A stretch of 23,155 bases of DNA from a virus, in IMG/VR virus record IMGVR_UViG_3300027736_001515, positions 1-23,155 of that record; one strand, 5' to 3'. The translations under genes were made by a program, and so were the position numbers. Shown here in pieces: positions 1-7,991 of the stretch (position 1 is its first letter; each line of letters starts with the position of its first letter). Below the pieces are notes generated by a model. The model had not been told where the DNA came from, searched no databases, and saw only the letters and a program-made list of their open reading frames with translations.

Positions 1-1
1 T

Positions 2-1354
2 CTATACTCAGGTGGACATGCAAATCTTGACCTTGCTAAACAAGACTGGTCAGAAGACATGGTGCGGTCCCGAGAGCCTGGAACGTTTATACTGGGAGAC
101 TCTGGAGGGTTCCAGATTGCCAAGGGTCTTTGGGAAGGCGATTGGAAAGCCAACTCAGGTTGTGCTAAGGCTCAAAAGAAAAGATCACTTATTTTAAACT
201 GGTTAGACAATGTGGCAGACTATGGCATGATCTTGGATATCCCAACTTGGGTTATACATGACAAGAAAGCATCAGCGGCCTGTCAAATTACCACGCTACA
301 AGAAGCAGTGGATGCCACAAAGTTTAATAACGAATACTTTATGAAACACCGCAAGGGTGTGGAGAATGGTGGTGCCAAGTTCTTGAATGTGTTGCAGGGC
401 GATAATCATACATCTGCAGACCAGTGGTATGAGACCATGAAGGAGTACTGCGATCCTGTGAAATACCCAGACACACACTTTAACGGTTGGTCCATGGGTG
501 GACAAAACATGTGTGACGTACACTTGGTACTTCGCAGACTGGTAGCACTACGCTATGACAATTTACTTCAAGAAGGCAAACATGATTGGATGCACTTCTT
601 GGGAACCTCCAAACTGGAGTGGGCTGTTTTATTAACTGTAATCCAAAGGGCCGTAAGAAAATATGTCAATCCAAACTTCACAATCTCGTTTGACTGCGCC
701 AGTCCGTTCCTTGCAACAGCAAACGGACAGGTCTACTTCGAAAATGTCTTTGAACACGACTCCAAGTGGTCGTATCGCATGGCTCCTTCAGCCGACGACA
801 AAAAATATTCCACAGACACACGCAAGTGGGGAACAGGGGTAGTAGCAGATGGCATCTATCCACGTTGGGAAGATTCACCTATCAGTGATCTACTCAAGAT
901 GAAAGATATTTGCATCTACAAGCCCGGCGATCTAAATAAGATCGGCAAAGAAGGCAAGACAAGTTGGGATAGTTTCTCATATGCTTTGCTCATGGGCCAT
1001 AATGTCTGGATGCATTTGACTGCGGTACAAGAAGCCAATCGACGTTTTGATGCAGGTGAACATCCTGCTATGATGCGTAGGTCAGGTGGAGACTATGCCA
1101 AGTTTGAAGACATTGTGGAAGCAATCTTTGCCTCACCAGATCGCGAGACTGCCGAAGCCATTATTGAGATGTACGACACATATTGGATGGAGATTGTGGG
1201 CACACGAGGATTCAAAGGCAAGAAAACCAAGAATGCCCGAACACAATTCAATGCGCTATTTGAATTCGAAGAACCTGAGACTGTACAAACAAATGATGAT
1301 AGTGTACAATTAGACATATCAGCACTAGATCAATTAGAAAATGAACAGACCTGA
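2..1354 (+). CDS. dpdA: DpdA/TGT-like 7-deazaguanine transglycosylase (5' truncated)
   Basis: The frame is open to the left edge, so the start lies outside the window; an in-frame ATG at 59 is too late because conserved sequence precedes it. The family swaps guanine for a 7-deazaguanine base on a TIM barrel. The DSGGFQ motif (nt 98-115) matches the base-recognition Asp of tRNA-guanine transglycosylases. FDCASP (Asp codon at 692) matches the nucleophile motif FDCVxPTR, and GWSMGGQ (about nt 487-507) sits where TGTs have GGLSVGE. The CxCxxC zinc motif of tRNA enzymes is not visible, which fits the DpdA branch acting on DNA better than a housekeeping tRNA enzyme. folE, queD and queE in the same window support a role in 7-deazaguanine modification. 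The stop overlaps the next gene. The family is secure; the DNA substrate is inferred. Confidence 0.82.
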   Translation, partial: LYSGGHANLDLAKQDWSEDMVRSREPGTFILGDSGGFQIAKGLWEGDWKANSGCAKAQKKRSLILNWLDNVADYGMILDIPTWVIHDKKASAACQITTLQEAVDATKFNNEYFMKHRKGVENGGAKFLNVLQGDNHTSADQWYETMKEYCDPVKYPDTHFNGWSMGGQNMCDVHLVLRRLVALRYDNLLQEGKHDWMHFLGTSKLEWAVLLTVIQRAVRKYVNPNFTISFDCASPFLATANGQVYFENVFEHDSKWSYRMAPSADDKKYSTDTRKWGTGVVADGIYPRWEDSPISDLLKMKDICIYKPGDLNKIGKEGKTSWDSFSYALLMGHNVWMHLTAVQEANRRFDAGEHPAMMRRSGGDYAKFEDIVEAIFASPDRETAEAIIEMYDTYWMEIVGTRGFKGKKTKNARTQFNALFEFEEPETVQTNDDSVQLDISALDQLENEQT

Positions 1355-1844
1355 ACACGAAAATGTCAACTTCTTTGTGGGCACAGAAGTAGAACGCACA
1401 CCTGCGTTTGGCAAAAAAACTTTGTTTGTGGTTGACGTTCAACCCACAGTGGAAATACTCAGCAGATTCCTTGGCAACGGATGTGAGCATATCTTCTTTG
1501 GTGCCAATCACAGTTTCCATCCTGACAACAGGCTAGCGTGGCAACGTTGGGAAAGCATGATCGAACCATTCCTGGGCGACGGATATCTATGTAGTTTAGA
1601 CATTCCAATCACCCATGTGTATGAGTTTCACGATGGCCCACTCTGCGACTACAGAAATTTTATTCCACAAATTCGAGTAAGTCTACCCTATACAAAGTTG
1701 TGGAATTATAATACAATGTTAAAAATAGATGACAAAGACTTTGATGCCACCAATCCCGGAGTTTGGTGTCACAGTCTACACAGCCTAATGAGCCGTGATG
1801 CATTTACATCATGGGATGATTATAAACAGGATCAAAAGTTATGA
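1341..1844 (+). CDS. Conserved phage protein of unknown function next to DpdA
   Basis: This 167-residue soluble protein has no signal peptide or membrane segment. I recall similar proteins in aquatic myoviruses but cannot assign a function. Striking blocks are FVGTEVE (12-18), GANHSFHP (54-61) and a C-terminal KIDD...DATNPGVWCH stretch (128-144). The alternating hydrophobic strands and conserved Asp/His/Asn suggest an enzyme, perhaps barrel-like. No CxxxCxxC cluster, nucleotide-binding loop or nuclease motif is visible. It starts 14 nt inside the DpdA-like gene, and its stop overlaps the ATG of the T-fold gene (ATGA at 1841), so the three are probably co-translated. Context therefore suggests a role in 7-deazaguanine metabolism or insertion. 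Real gene: confident. Function: unknown. Confidence 0.8.
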   Translation: MNRPEHENVNFFVGTEVERTPAFGKKTLFVVDVQPTVEILSRFLGNGCEHIFFGANHSFHPDNRLAWQRWESMIEPFLGDGYLCSLDIPITHVYEFHDGPLCDYRNFIPQIRVSLPYTKLWNYNTMLKIDDKDFDATNPGVWCHSLHSLMSRDAFTSWDDYKQDQKL

Positions 1845-2293
1845 ACCAAAGAGACCAAGCACTAACAGAACAGCGTGAGCGAATCATGAGTCAAGCAGAA
1901 CGTAAAATCTGGGTCACATTCCGCAAAGAAGGAATACATTGTTATCCTGCGGCCGCAACAGACCCTGCATTGGCCACAGGCGATGAATATGATGTTAGTT
2001 TCCTCGGAACACCACATCGTCACATATTCCACTTTAGAGTTTGGATTGATGTGCTACACAACGATCGTGATATTGAGTTTATTCAATTCAAGCGTTGGTT
2101 GGAAAACTTGTACAAGGACGGAATCTTACAACTTGACTATAAGAGTTGCGAAATGATGGCTGATGACTTGTACGCAGAAATTGCCGCACGATACCCAGAT
2201 CGTGCTGTGTGGATTGAGGTTGCCGAAGACGGTGAGAATGGTGCCTTGATCAAATATGAAATCACTCACCCAAGTCTTTCAATCAAGATTTAA
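1841..2293 (+). CDS. Putative T-fold (QueD-like) protein
   Basis: This 150-residue protein has a layout resembling tunnelling-fold pterin/purine enzymes such as QueD. A possible first metal ligand is H33, followed by an HRH pair (59-61) at the start of a beta strand. A D/EFxxFKR segment (79-85) resembles the usual DFxxLK. KSCEMMADDLY (101-111) resembles the PTxENLA helix, and a final IEVAEDGENGALIKY strand resembles VxVxETxxxxxxY. A metal triad H33/H59/H61 would match the three zinc histidines of QueD. The start at 1841 overlaps the previous stop; a second ATG at 1886 would trim 15 residues and keep the core. True QueD is at 10479, so this would be a second, diverged T-fold enzyme beside the DpdA-like gene. 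The fold call is by eye and needs a profile search; QueF-like is an alternative. Confidence 0.55.
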   Translation: MNQRDQALTEQRERIMSQAERKIWVTFRKEGIHCYPAAATDPALATGDEYDVSFLGTPHRHIFHFRVWIDVLHNDRDIEFIQFKRWLENLYKDGILQLDYKSCEMMADDLYAEIAARYPDRAVWIEVAEDGENGALIKYEITHPSLSIKI

Positions 2294-3036
2294 TGCACAC
2301 CTTATACCTTGGACCCAGTTGGGCGGTCCAAAGTTTTGAATCCACACACGGGGTAGACGATCCTGTCAAAACCAACCTGGCTCAAGAGTTAGAGTTAAAC
2401 AATTACACCTCTTTGGCATTGTATGCCAAAAGTAATCTTGATCAACTGCATGATGCCGAAGAGTTTATGCAACATAATCCAGAACTGGCACCGTTTAGGA
2501 TCGTGTTTATCACTGCAAATTCACTGCAAGATGCACACAAAATTTCCAAGATATCCCAAGCGGACTTTGCTCGAGCATTCCTGACCAGTGCAGATCCTAT
2601 TGATATAATAAAGACTTTAGAACAACAGTTTTATCGTCGACTAAACAGTCTTGATATACCAGTGGCCTTGATAGGTGCCCATACTGATATTGAATGTGAA
2701 TCATTTGATAACATAACTGTGATACACCCAAGTTGGCAAAATTTTCTTGGCCAGTATTGCGGTCTAAATAGTTTCTATGGATGGTCGGCAGATGTTGCAC
2801 ACAGATGGTTACGAGGTGTTATTATACCTGACTACGGTCCACCTGAACATTTTGAATTAGCGGGTAGACCATCAAAAGTAGTGGTTGACGAAATTCACAA
2901 ACTAATCAAAATCAACTGGCAAATATTAGAAAAAAATAAATTGTTCACAGGTTCGCATCCAAACATACAGGGTAATCAATTGTTCGCACAAAAAATCAAA
3001 CAATCGGTTAACAACTGGATTGACAAACATCAATAA
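2293..3036 (+). CDS. SGNH/GDSL hydrolase-like protein
   Basis: This 247-residue protein resembles the SGNH esterase fold. A block-I-like segment at the N-terminus, YLGPSWA (5-11), carries a possible nucleophile Ser9. A C-terminal SHPNIQGNQLFA stretch carries the block-V His222. The usual Asp three residues before that His is Thr219, so a classical triad is uncertain and the protein may be catalytically altered. No signal peptide is seen, so it should act in the cytoplasm. ATG overlaps the preceding TAA by one base. It ends just before a strong promoter, making it the last gene of the left operon. SGNH proteins near sugar genes sometimes act on O-acetyl groups, but no substrate can be read here. 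A second SGNH-like gene lies at 17970. Confidence 0.55.
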   Translation: MHTLYLGPSWAVQSFESTHGVDDPVKTNLAQELELNNYTSLALYAKSNLDQLHDAEEFMQHNPELAPFRIVFITANSLQDAHKISKISQADFARAFLTSADPIDIIKTLEQQFYRRLNSLDIPVALIGAHTDIECESFDNITVIHPSWQNFLGQYCGLNSFYGWSADVAHRWLRGVIIPDYGPPEHFELAGRPSKVVVDEIHKLIKINWQILEKNKLFTGSHPNIQGNQLFAQKIKQSVNNWIDKHQ

Positions 3037-3048
3037 ATTTTGTATACT
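3020..3048 (+). promoter_or_regulatory. Sigma70-type promoter upstream of the 3078 gene
   Basis: TTGACA at 3020-3025 and TATACT at 3043-3048 are separated by 17 bp, close to the bacterial consensus. The -35 lies in the end of the preceding gene. Transcription would start near 3055, giving a leader of about 23 nt with an AAAAGG ribosome site (3065-3070) before ATG 3078. It probably drives the 3078-6660 run early in infection using host polymerase. Confidence 0.72.
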
Positions 3049-3077
3049 ATCTTTAACTTTAACTAAAAGGAAATCAA

Positions 3078-3302
3078 ATGGCCAAGCCATCACTCAAATC
3101 CAACCCACGTGTCGCTGAGATCTTTAATGATCTGGAAGTGTTCTTGGAGTTCTGTCAGGACTATGGATATCGTTACAACGAATCAGACCTGTATAACTTC
3201 AAGAGTTACGCATGGCAACAGTTCAACAAGTGGCATGCGGGCAAGAATGCCAAGAACATGTGGAACGAAGATTCACGTCGCTTTGCAGGATTCCGTGCAT
3301 GA
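3078..3302 (+). CDS. Small conserved hypothetical protein
   Basis: This 74-residue, charged, probably helical protein has no cysteine-based metal site, signal or membrane segment. Tyr, Phe and Trp are abundant (for example DYGYRYNESDLYNF), giving a compact aromatic core. The start is clear: AAAAGG lies 7 nt upstream of ATG, behind a near-consensus promoter. Its TGA overlaps the ATG of the glycosyltransferase at 3299, so the two are translationally coupled. I do not recognise a family. It may be a partner of the glycosyltransferase or simply the first gene of an early operon. Confidence 0.75.
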   Translation: MAKPSLKSNPRVAEIFNDLEVFLEFCQDYGYRYNESDLYNFKSYAWQQFNKWHAGKNAKNMWNEDSRRFAGFRA

Positions 3303-4513
3303 GAAAACTGTACTACATGGGCTTGGAAAGTTACGAAGCCCGTTACACACTACAATTAACAGAGTGGAACCGGCGTGTGTTTGACCGTAGAGGTCTTGAC
3401 GTAGTATACGTTCCTGGTACTACTATTGATAATACACAGGCTATATCAGTTGGTCAAGTGTTAGATGCACACGGTCGCAGTTACTTTGGCATGAGCCAGA
3501 TGATGAACTTGGTTCAAATGATGAAGAACGGTGCGGTAACCGGTGAAGATGTGATCTACTTTGAAGACATGTTCCAACCTGGATTTGAGAGTCTTGGTTA
3601 TATCATGAACCAGATTCCTAAAGAACAATGTCCTAAAATTTACGTGCGCTGTTTGGCACAAGCAATCGACCCTGATGACTTTGTTCATGTGTGGGGATTG
3701 CAAAAGTGGATGGACCTATATGAAAAAATGGTTAACGAGATGGTTGCCTTCTCCGGTGGGGCGGTACTCGCCACTAATGAAGAGATGGTCGCTCACATGC
3801 GGATCGCTGGTTGGACTGCTCCAATCTATAACATTTCCGGGTTGGCATTTGGAAAAGCAGAAGTTCTCGAGCGTGTTGGCGGCAGTACCAACATCACACC
3901 GTTTGATCAGCGTCCACGACGAGTTGGGTTCGCGGCACGTTTTGATCAGGAAAAGCAACCCGGCTTCTTTATGGACCTTATTGAGATGTATGGTGAACTC
4001 ACCAGCGAACCTTGTGAGTTTGCAATATACAGTGGCGGACCTCTCCGAAGCAACAACCCAGAGTATGTTGAACGTGCCCGTCGTATGGAGGCACAGGGGC
4101 GACTCAAAATCTTTGATAACATAAGCAAGAACGAATATTATGCTCATCTCAACAACACTCGTGTGCTTTTTAATTGTGCTCTTCAGGACTGGGTCTCTAA
4201 CACCGTCAGTGAGGCTGATACTCTTGGCTGTAACGTCCTCTACCCTGCTTATCGCTCTTTCCCCGAGACTTTTGCAAACGATTCAAACCGCCTTTACGTA
4301 CCCTGGAGCATAGACGATGCCTATCACAAAATGTGTAATCTTTTGCAGACTCCTCATCACAACATGGGCCTTATTAGTGATTGGAATAATGGGACTGTTG
4401 ATCGGATTGTTGATATTATTACCGGTCAGGGTAGTCAGTGGGATCGTTCGGGCCCTCGCTACAGAGATCATGTCCCGCACGAAAAATATCAAGTAGTAAA
4501 GATCGAAAAATAA
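3299..4513 (+). CDS. GT-B glycosyltransferase (group 1/GT4-like)
   Basis: This 404-residue protein begins MRKLYYMGLE. The reading frame stays open to 3212, but ATG 3299 overlaps the previous TGA and gives a normal N-terminus. The C-terminal half has the nucleotide-sugar-binding layout of retaining GT-B enzymes: a GFAARFDQEKQPG segment (sugar-diphosphate loop style) and a VSEADTLGCNVLYP segment matching the conserved E-x7-E/EAxxxG acidic region. The N-terminal half carries a VYVPGTTIDN and an acceptor-domain-like FEDMF region. I recall close relatives in marine myoviruses. It should transfer a sugar from a nucleotide donor in the cytoplasm; donor and acceptor are unknown. SDR, GalE and aminotransferase genes follow with overlapping starts, pointing to one pathway. 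Confidence 0.8.
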   Translation: MRKLYYMGLESYEARYTLQLTEWNRRVFDRRGLDVVYVPGTTIDNTQAISVGQVLDAHGRSYFGMSQMMNLVQMMKNGAVTGEDVIYFEDMFQPGFESLGYIMNQIPKEQCPKIYVRCLAQAIDPDDFVHVWGLQKWMDLYEKMVNEMVAFSGGAVLATNEEMVAHMRIAGWTAPIYNISGLAFGKAEVLERVGGSTNITPFDQRPRRVGFAARFDQEKQPGFFMDLIEMYGELTSEPCEFAIYSGGPLRSNNPEYVERARRMEAQGRLKIFDNISKNEYYAHLNNTRVLFNCALQDWVSNTVSEADTLGCNVLYPAYRSFPETFANDSNRLYVPWSIDDAYHKMCNLLQTPHHNMGLISDWNNGTVDRIVDIITGQGSQWDRSGPRYRDHVPHEKYQVVKIEK

Positions 4514-5130
4514 TGCAACGTGTGTTGATTATAGGTGCTACCGGTGGTATTGGCAGCAATCTTTTTCATCAGATGGCTGACAGTGCAGACTATGAAGTTG
4601 CTGGCTGGAGCAGTCAGGATCTTGATCTAGATTATCCCGAACGTATTTTTGACTGTGATTTCAGCGACATTGACATCTTGATCAATTGTGCCGGACACAA
4701 TCAAGGCAATTATCAAGGGTTCATGAAAAATTCTTGGCAAAATCAATACAGTCAAATTCGAGTCAACTATATTTCAAATGTGTTTTTGCTCAAGCAGTAT
4801 GCTGATCAACGATCGCATGGTAAATATGTTTGGCTCAACAGTGCCAGCACTAAGAATCCAAGAATTTTTCACAACACTTACATTGGCAGTAAAGTGGCCA
4901 GTAAATTCAGTATTGATTTGATCTCTCAAGAAGTTGAACATATCAAAATACTAGAGGCCAACATTGGTCTCACTAGAAGCAACATACGCTATAGAAATTT
5001 CTCTGGTACCAAGACCATGCAAGAGGTGCAAGACACATATGGTGATGACCATGTGCTGGAATGTGATTATGTTGCCGAACAACTGCTGTCGGCCATAAGA
5101 TCCGACCTAACTCATACGGAAATAAAATGA
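4513..5130 (+). CDS. Short-chain dehydrogenase/reductase (SDR)
   Basis: This 205-residue Rossmann oxidoreductase has the cofactor loop GATGGIG (8-14), the NCAG strand (58-61), serines at 110/112 and the catalytic pair Y123-x3-K127 (YIGSK). Active-site residues are intact, so it is likely functional; at 205 residues it is slightly short for a classical SDR (about 250). ATG 4513 overlaps the TAA of the glycosyltransferase (TAATG), which favours this start over earlier in-frame codons. Its end overlaps galE by ATGA. Context suggests oxidation or reduction of a nucleotide-linked or lipid-linked sugar. A second SDR of almost the same length lies at 13520 in the other sugar block. Confidence 0.82.
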   Translation: MQRVLIIGATGGIGSNLFHQMADSADYEVAGWSSQDLDLDYPERIFDCDFSDIDILINCAGHNQGNYQGFMKNSWQNQYSQIRVNYISNVFLLKQYADQRSHGKYVWLNSASTKNPRIFHNTYIGSKVASKFSIDLISQEVEHIKILEANIGLTRSNIRYRNFSGTKTMQEVQDTYGDDHVLECDYVAEQLLSAIRSDLTHTEIK

Positions 5131-6074
5131 TTATTATAGTAACAGGAGCCGCAGGCTATATTGGCGGTCAGACTGTCTTGTTGTTGAAAGACGCAGGGCA
5201 CACCGTGTACGGAATTGATCGTAGACAACCACCCAAGCATCTGCTGGGAGTAGTTGATAACTTTTTGTTCCAAGATTTTTCTAGCGACGTGGCCCTGAAT
5301 TGGATCATTGCCAAACAACCTGATGCCATCGTTCATTGTGCCGGCACCAGTCTTGTTGGACCCAGTGTCACAGATCCCGGTGAATATTACAACAACAATG
5401 TGGCCAAGACATTAAAACTCTTGGACATTGTTCGTAAGAGTTTGCCTCGGACTAGATTTATTTTTAGTTCAAGTGCTGCCACATATGGTGAACCCTTAAT
5501 GGGCGAATCACACGAAGTTGATCCTTGCATGCCCGTGAGCCCGTACGGCGAAAGTAAACTCATGATTGACATGATGCTGGAAAGCTATCATCGTGCATAC
5601 GGGCTCGATTATGTGAGTTTTAGATACTTCAATGCATGCGGTGCTGATCCTCAAGGACGACATGGACAAGAGCCCGGTGCTACACACGTGATTGCTCGGT
5701 TATTGGAAGCCACTAGAGACGAAGAGACGTTTAAAATATATGGAGTTGATTATCCTACTGCTGATGGTACTTGTGTTCGCGATTACGTGCATGTGGATGA
5801 TATCGCCCGAGCCCACGCTTTGGCTTTGTATCACAAAATCCCTGCAGGCGTCTACAACCTCGGATCAAACTCAGGAACCTCAGTCAAGCAAATAGTGGAA
5901 CGTGCAATGTCTATTACTGGCAAGAAGCCAGAGATTATGTTTGGTGCGGCACGAGCCGGAGATCCTCCGGAACTGACTGCTAGTGCAAACAAGTTCAATC
6001 TGGTAGCAGGTGCTTGGCGACATTATGATCTAGATGCCATGATTCAACATGCATGGGCGTGGTATGTTCGATAA
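5127..6074 (+). CDS. galE: UDP-glucose 4-epimerase-like (GalE) extended SDR
   Basis: This 315-residue protein has all extended-SDR marks. GAAGYIGG (7-14) binds NAD, SSSAATYGEP lies around 114-123, and the catalytic pair is Y140-x3-K144. RYFNACGADP, a GRHGQ...TH segment and DGTCVRDYVHVDDIARAH are highly typical of GalE, which interconverts UDP-glucose and UDP-galactose (or the N-acetyl forms) in the cytoplasm. It is slightly shorter than bacterial GalE (about 335). The ATG overlaps the SDR stop (ATGA), and the aminotransferase that follows overlaps its end. It probably supplies a donor sugar to one of the phage glycosyltransferases. Related 4-epimerases with other substrates cannot be excluded. 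Confidence 0.85.
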   Translation: MIIIVTGAAGYIGGQTVLLLKDAGHTVYGIDRRQPPKHLLGVVDNFLFQDFSSDVALNWIIAKQPDAIVHCAGTSLVGPSVTDPGEYYNNNVAKTLKLLDIVRKSLPRTRFIFSSSAATYGEPLMGESHEVDPCMPVSPYGESKLMIDMMLESYHRAYGLDYVSFRYFNACGADPQGRHGQEPGATHVIARLLEATRDEETFKIYGVDYPTADGTCVRDYVHVDDIARAHALALYHKIPAGVYNLGSNSGTSVKQIVERAMSITGKKPEIMFGAARAGDPPELTASANKFNLVAGAWRHYDLDAMIQHAWAWYVR

Positions 6075-6660
6075 GATTCTAAAGTTTGAACAAGAACTGG
6101 CCCGGTTCACCGGAGCACCATATGCCATCATGACTGATTGTTGTACACATGCAATCGAATTGTGCTTGCGATACGAGCAAGTAAAGTCATGCGAATTCAC
6201 ACCTTACACCTATGTGAGTATTCCCATGCTTATGCACAAGTTAGGAATCCAATATCAATATTCAAATCATGCATGGCAACGTTGGGTAGGCGAATATCCT
6301 TTTCTAAATACAAGAATTTGGGATAGTGCAAGACGTTTAGAACGCAATATGTATCGCTCAAATACCATGCAATGTTTAAGTTTTGGACATGACAAGCCTT
6401 TACATATAGGCCGAGGTGGTGCTATAATACTAGATGACAAGACGTCATATGATGCAATAATTCGCATGAGATATGATGGTCGAGATCTAAATATTACACC
6501 CTGGATAGAACAACGTGAGTTTCAAATTGGATATCATTATAAACCTACACCAGAAGAGGCCGCCCAGGGATTGGCGTTGCTGGAAGGTCTTAAAGAACAT
6601 TGTCCGCCACCAAGGCACGTTGATTATGCAGATCTAAGAACAATCACTATCAAGGAATAA
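6064..6660 (+). CDS. Short DegT/DnrJ/EryC1-type sugar aminotransferase
   Basis: This 198-residue protein follows the DegT family: FTGAPYAIMTDCCTHAIELCL matches the N-terminal Gly/Ala-rich cofactor region. PYTYVSIPMLMHKLGIQY follows, then SFGHDKPLHIGRGGAII, where the Lys occupies the place of the PLP-binding lysine. Full-length members have about 370 residues; here the C-terminal small domain is nearly absent, yet the frame ends cleanly at TAA. An in-frame ATG also exists at 6049; 6064 gives the shorter overlap with galE. The family transaminates keto-sugars bound to nucleotides, consistent with the SDR/GalE context. The shortened form may be a specialised phage version or may have lost activity. 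Confidence 0.72.
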   Translation: MFDKILKFEQELARFTGAPYAIMTDCCTHAIELCLRYEQVKSCEFTPYTYVSIPMLMHKLGIQYQYSNHAWQRWVGEYPFLNTRIWDSARRLERNMYRSNTMQCLSFGHDKPLHIGRGGAIILDDKTSYDAIIRMRYDGRDLNITPWIEQREFQIGYHYKPTPEEAAQGLALLEGLKEHCPPPRHVDYADLRTITIKE

Positions 6661-6661
6661 A

Positions 6662-7399
6662 ATGACAGAACCAGTATCAGTAAATAACATTGATGACAAA
6701 GGCTACGAAGAAGCATATCTAGCAGATGCCATTCGTTTCAAGATGAAACGTGAAGGCAAACGCTTTTGGGCTGGTGACAACGTTAGTGACTATGTTAGTG
6801 AAAAAGATAAAGAACAATTAATCAATGATGCCACAGAAGCATTTGAACGAGTATTAGACACACTATTGATTGACAGAGAAAATGACCCAAATTCACAAGG
6901 CACGGCTCGCCGGTTGGCAAAGATGTACTTCAATGAAATTATGGCTGGTCGCTATGAGGAATCGCCTAATGCAACGGCTTTCCCAAATGACACAGATGGA
7001 GCATACGAAGGCATGCTGGTTGTGCGTAGCGAACTTAAGAGCATGTGTAGCCACCATCATCAACCTGTTACGGGTGTTGCTTATATTGGAATCATTGCTG
7101 GCCCCAAACTCATTGGTCTTTCGAAGTACACCCGTATTGCACAGTGGTGCGCCCGTCGTGGAACCCTTCAAGAAGAACTCTGCATGGATATCGCTCGTGA
7201 GATCGGGACAGCAACTGGATCCAAGGATGTGGCCGTTTATATTCAGGCTACCCACGGATGTTGCGAGAATCGTGGTATTATGGCTCATAGTAGTCTCACC
7301 CAAACTACCGTACTCCATGGAGCTTTCAAGTCAGACCAAAGCGTAAAGAAAGAATTCTTTGATAATATTAAACTGCAACAGGACTTTGCACCACGATGA
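6662..7399 (+). CDS. folE: GTP cyclohydrolase I
   Basis: FolE converts GTP to 7,8-dihydroneopterin triphosphate, the first step of both folate and 7-deazaguanine synthesis. The 245-residue protein contains CSHHHQPVTG (129-138), holding zinc ligands C129 and H132. It also has GLSKYTRIAQWCARRGTLQEEL (152-173) and ATHGCCENRG (196-205) with zinc ligand C200. These are the full signature elements and the catalytic residues look intact. It is a little longer than E. coli FolE because of an N-terminal extension. AAGGAA a few bases before ATG 6662 is a good ribosome site. With queD and queE in the window, the product most likely goes to 7-deazaguanine rather than folate. Confidence 0.95.
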   Translation: MTEPVSVNNIDDKGYEEAYLADAIRFKMKREGKRFWAGDNVSDYVSEKDKEQLINDATEAFERVLDTLLIDRENDPNSQGTARRLAKMYFNEIMAGRYEESPNATAFPNDTDGAYEGMLVVRSELKSMCSHHHQPVTGVAYIGIIAGPKLIGLSKYTRIAQWCARRGTLQEELCMDIAREIGTATGSKDVAVYIQATHGCCENRGIMAHSSLTQTTVLHGAFKSDQSVKKEFFDNIKLQQDFAPR

Positions 7400-7590
7400 T
7401 AATTACTGCACTCACTTGTCTAGTTGGCGGAATTGTTATTGGCATGGCTATCAAACAAGAACGCCTGCATAGTCAATATCAAAAAACCTACGAAGAAGTT
7501 GATCAACAAGTTCGTAAAGATCTGTTGTACTACAAGAACCTCAGTGAGAGTTTGAAACAAGATTTACATCACCTCAAGACTAAAAAATGA
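7396..7590 (+). CDS. Small single-span membrane protein
   Basis: This 64-residue protein has a hydrophobic N-terminal segment (residues 1-20, with glycines) that should span the inner membrane. A charged helical tail rich in Glu, Lys, Gln and Tyr follows and may form a coiled coil. No lipobox or cleavage site is evident, so it is likely an anchored N-in or N-out helix rather than a secreted protein. ATGA overlap with folE and again with the HIT gene shows it is part of the same operon. I do not recognise the family. A spanin or holin role is not supported by the context. Confidence 0.7.
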   Translation: MIITALTCLVGGIVIGMAIKQERLHSQYQKTYEEVDQQVRKDLLYYKNLSESLKQDLHHLKTKK

Positions 7591-7991
7591 TATCATACGC
7601 AACATTAAAAGCCGCGCAGGACGGAAAAGTAGCACCATGGACCAATACAGTACCCGAACTTAGTAACACTCATATTGCTGTGTTCCGCGATGCTTATCCA
7701 GTAGCCAAAGGACATTTGCTATTTGTACCACGTGCCAATACAGATGAATCTATTGTGGTGGCCATGGGTATGGCTTTGTTGACTGGTCGTCAAATGGTGC
7801 AAAACAATCAATGTGATGCTTTCAACGTTGGATTGAATGCAGGAGTTGCCGCTGGACAGACAGTGATGTACCCGCACGTACACTTGATACCAAGAATGCA
7901 CGGTGATACTCCAGATCCTGTTGGTGGTGTACGAGGTGTCATACCAGGCCAGGCCAATTACAAAACTGCCACTTACCAACAACCTGAATGA
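7587..7991 (+). CDS. HIT-family nucleotide hydrolase/transferase
   Basis: This 134-residue protein has the C-terminal HIT region: FNVGLNAGVAAGQTVMYPHVHLIPR. In the usual HxHxHxx motif the first His is Tyr95 here, while the nucleophile H97 and the following H99 remain. GKPxxxGHxLxxP is represented by YPVAKGHLLFVPR (37-49). The family hydrolyses or transfers nucleotide monophosphates from substrates such as AMP-amides or dinucleoside polyphosphates, in the cytoplasm. Activity is plausible because the catalytic histidine is kept. The start overlaps the membrane-protein stop (ATGA). Beside nucleotide-sugar genes it could trim nucleotidyl intermediates, but no substrate is shown by the sequence. 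Confidence 0.85.
   Translation: MISYATLKAAQDGKVAPWTNTVPELSNTHIAVFRDAYPVAKGHLLFVPRANTDESIVVAMGMALLTGRQMVQNNQCDAFNVGLNAGVAAGQTVMYPHVHLIPRMHGDTPDPVGGVRGVIPGQANYKTATYQQPE

Noticed and set aside
3716-4147. 143-codon minus-strand frame inside the glycosyltransferase
   Set aside because: No ribosome site, no conserved pattern, and it is antisense to a clear GT-B domain.
6870-7346. 158-codon frame inside folE
   Set aside because: It is a +1 shadow of a strongly matching folE, with no plausible start signal or protein-like motif.
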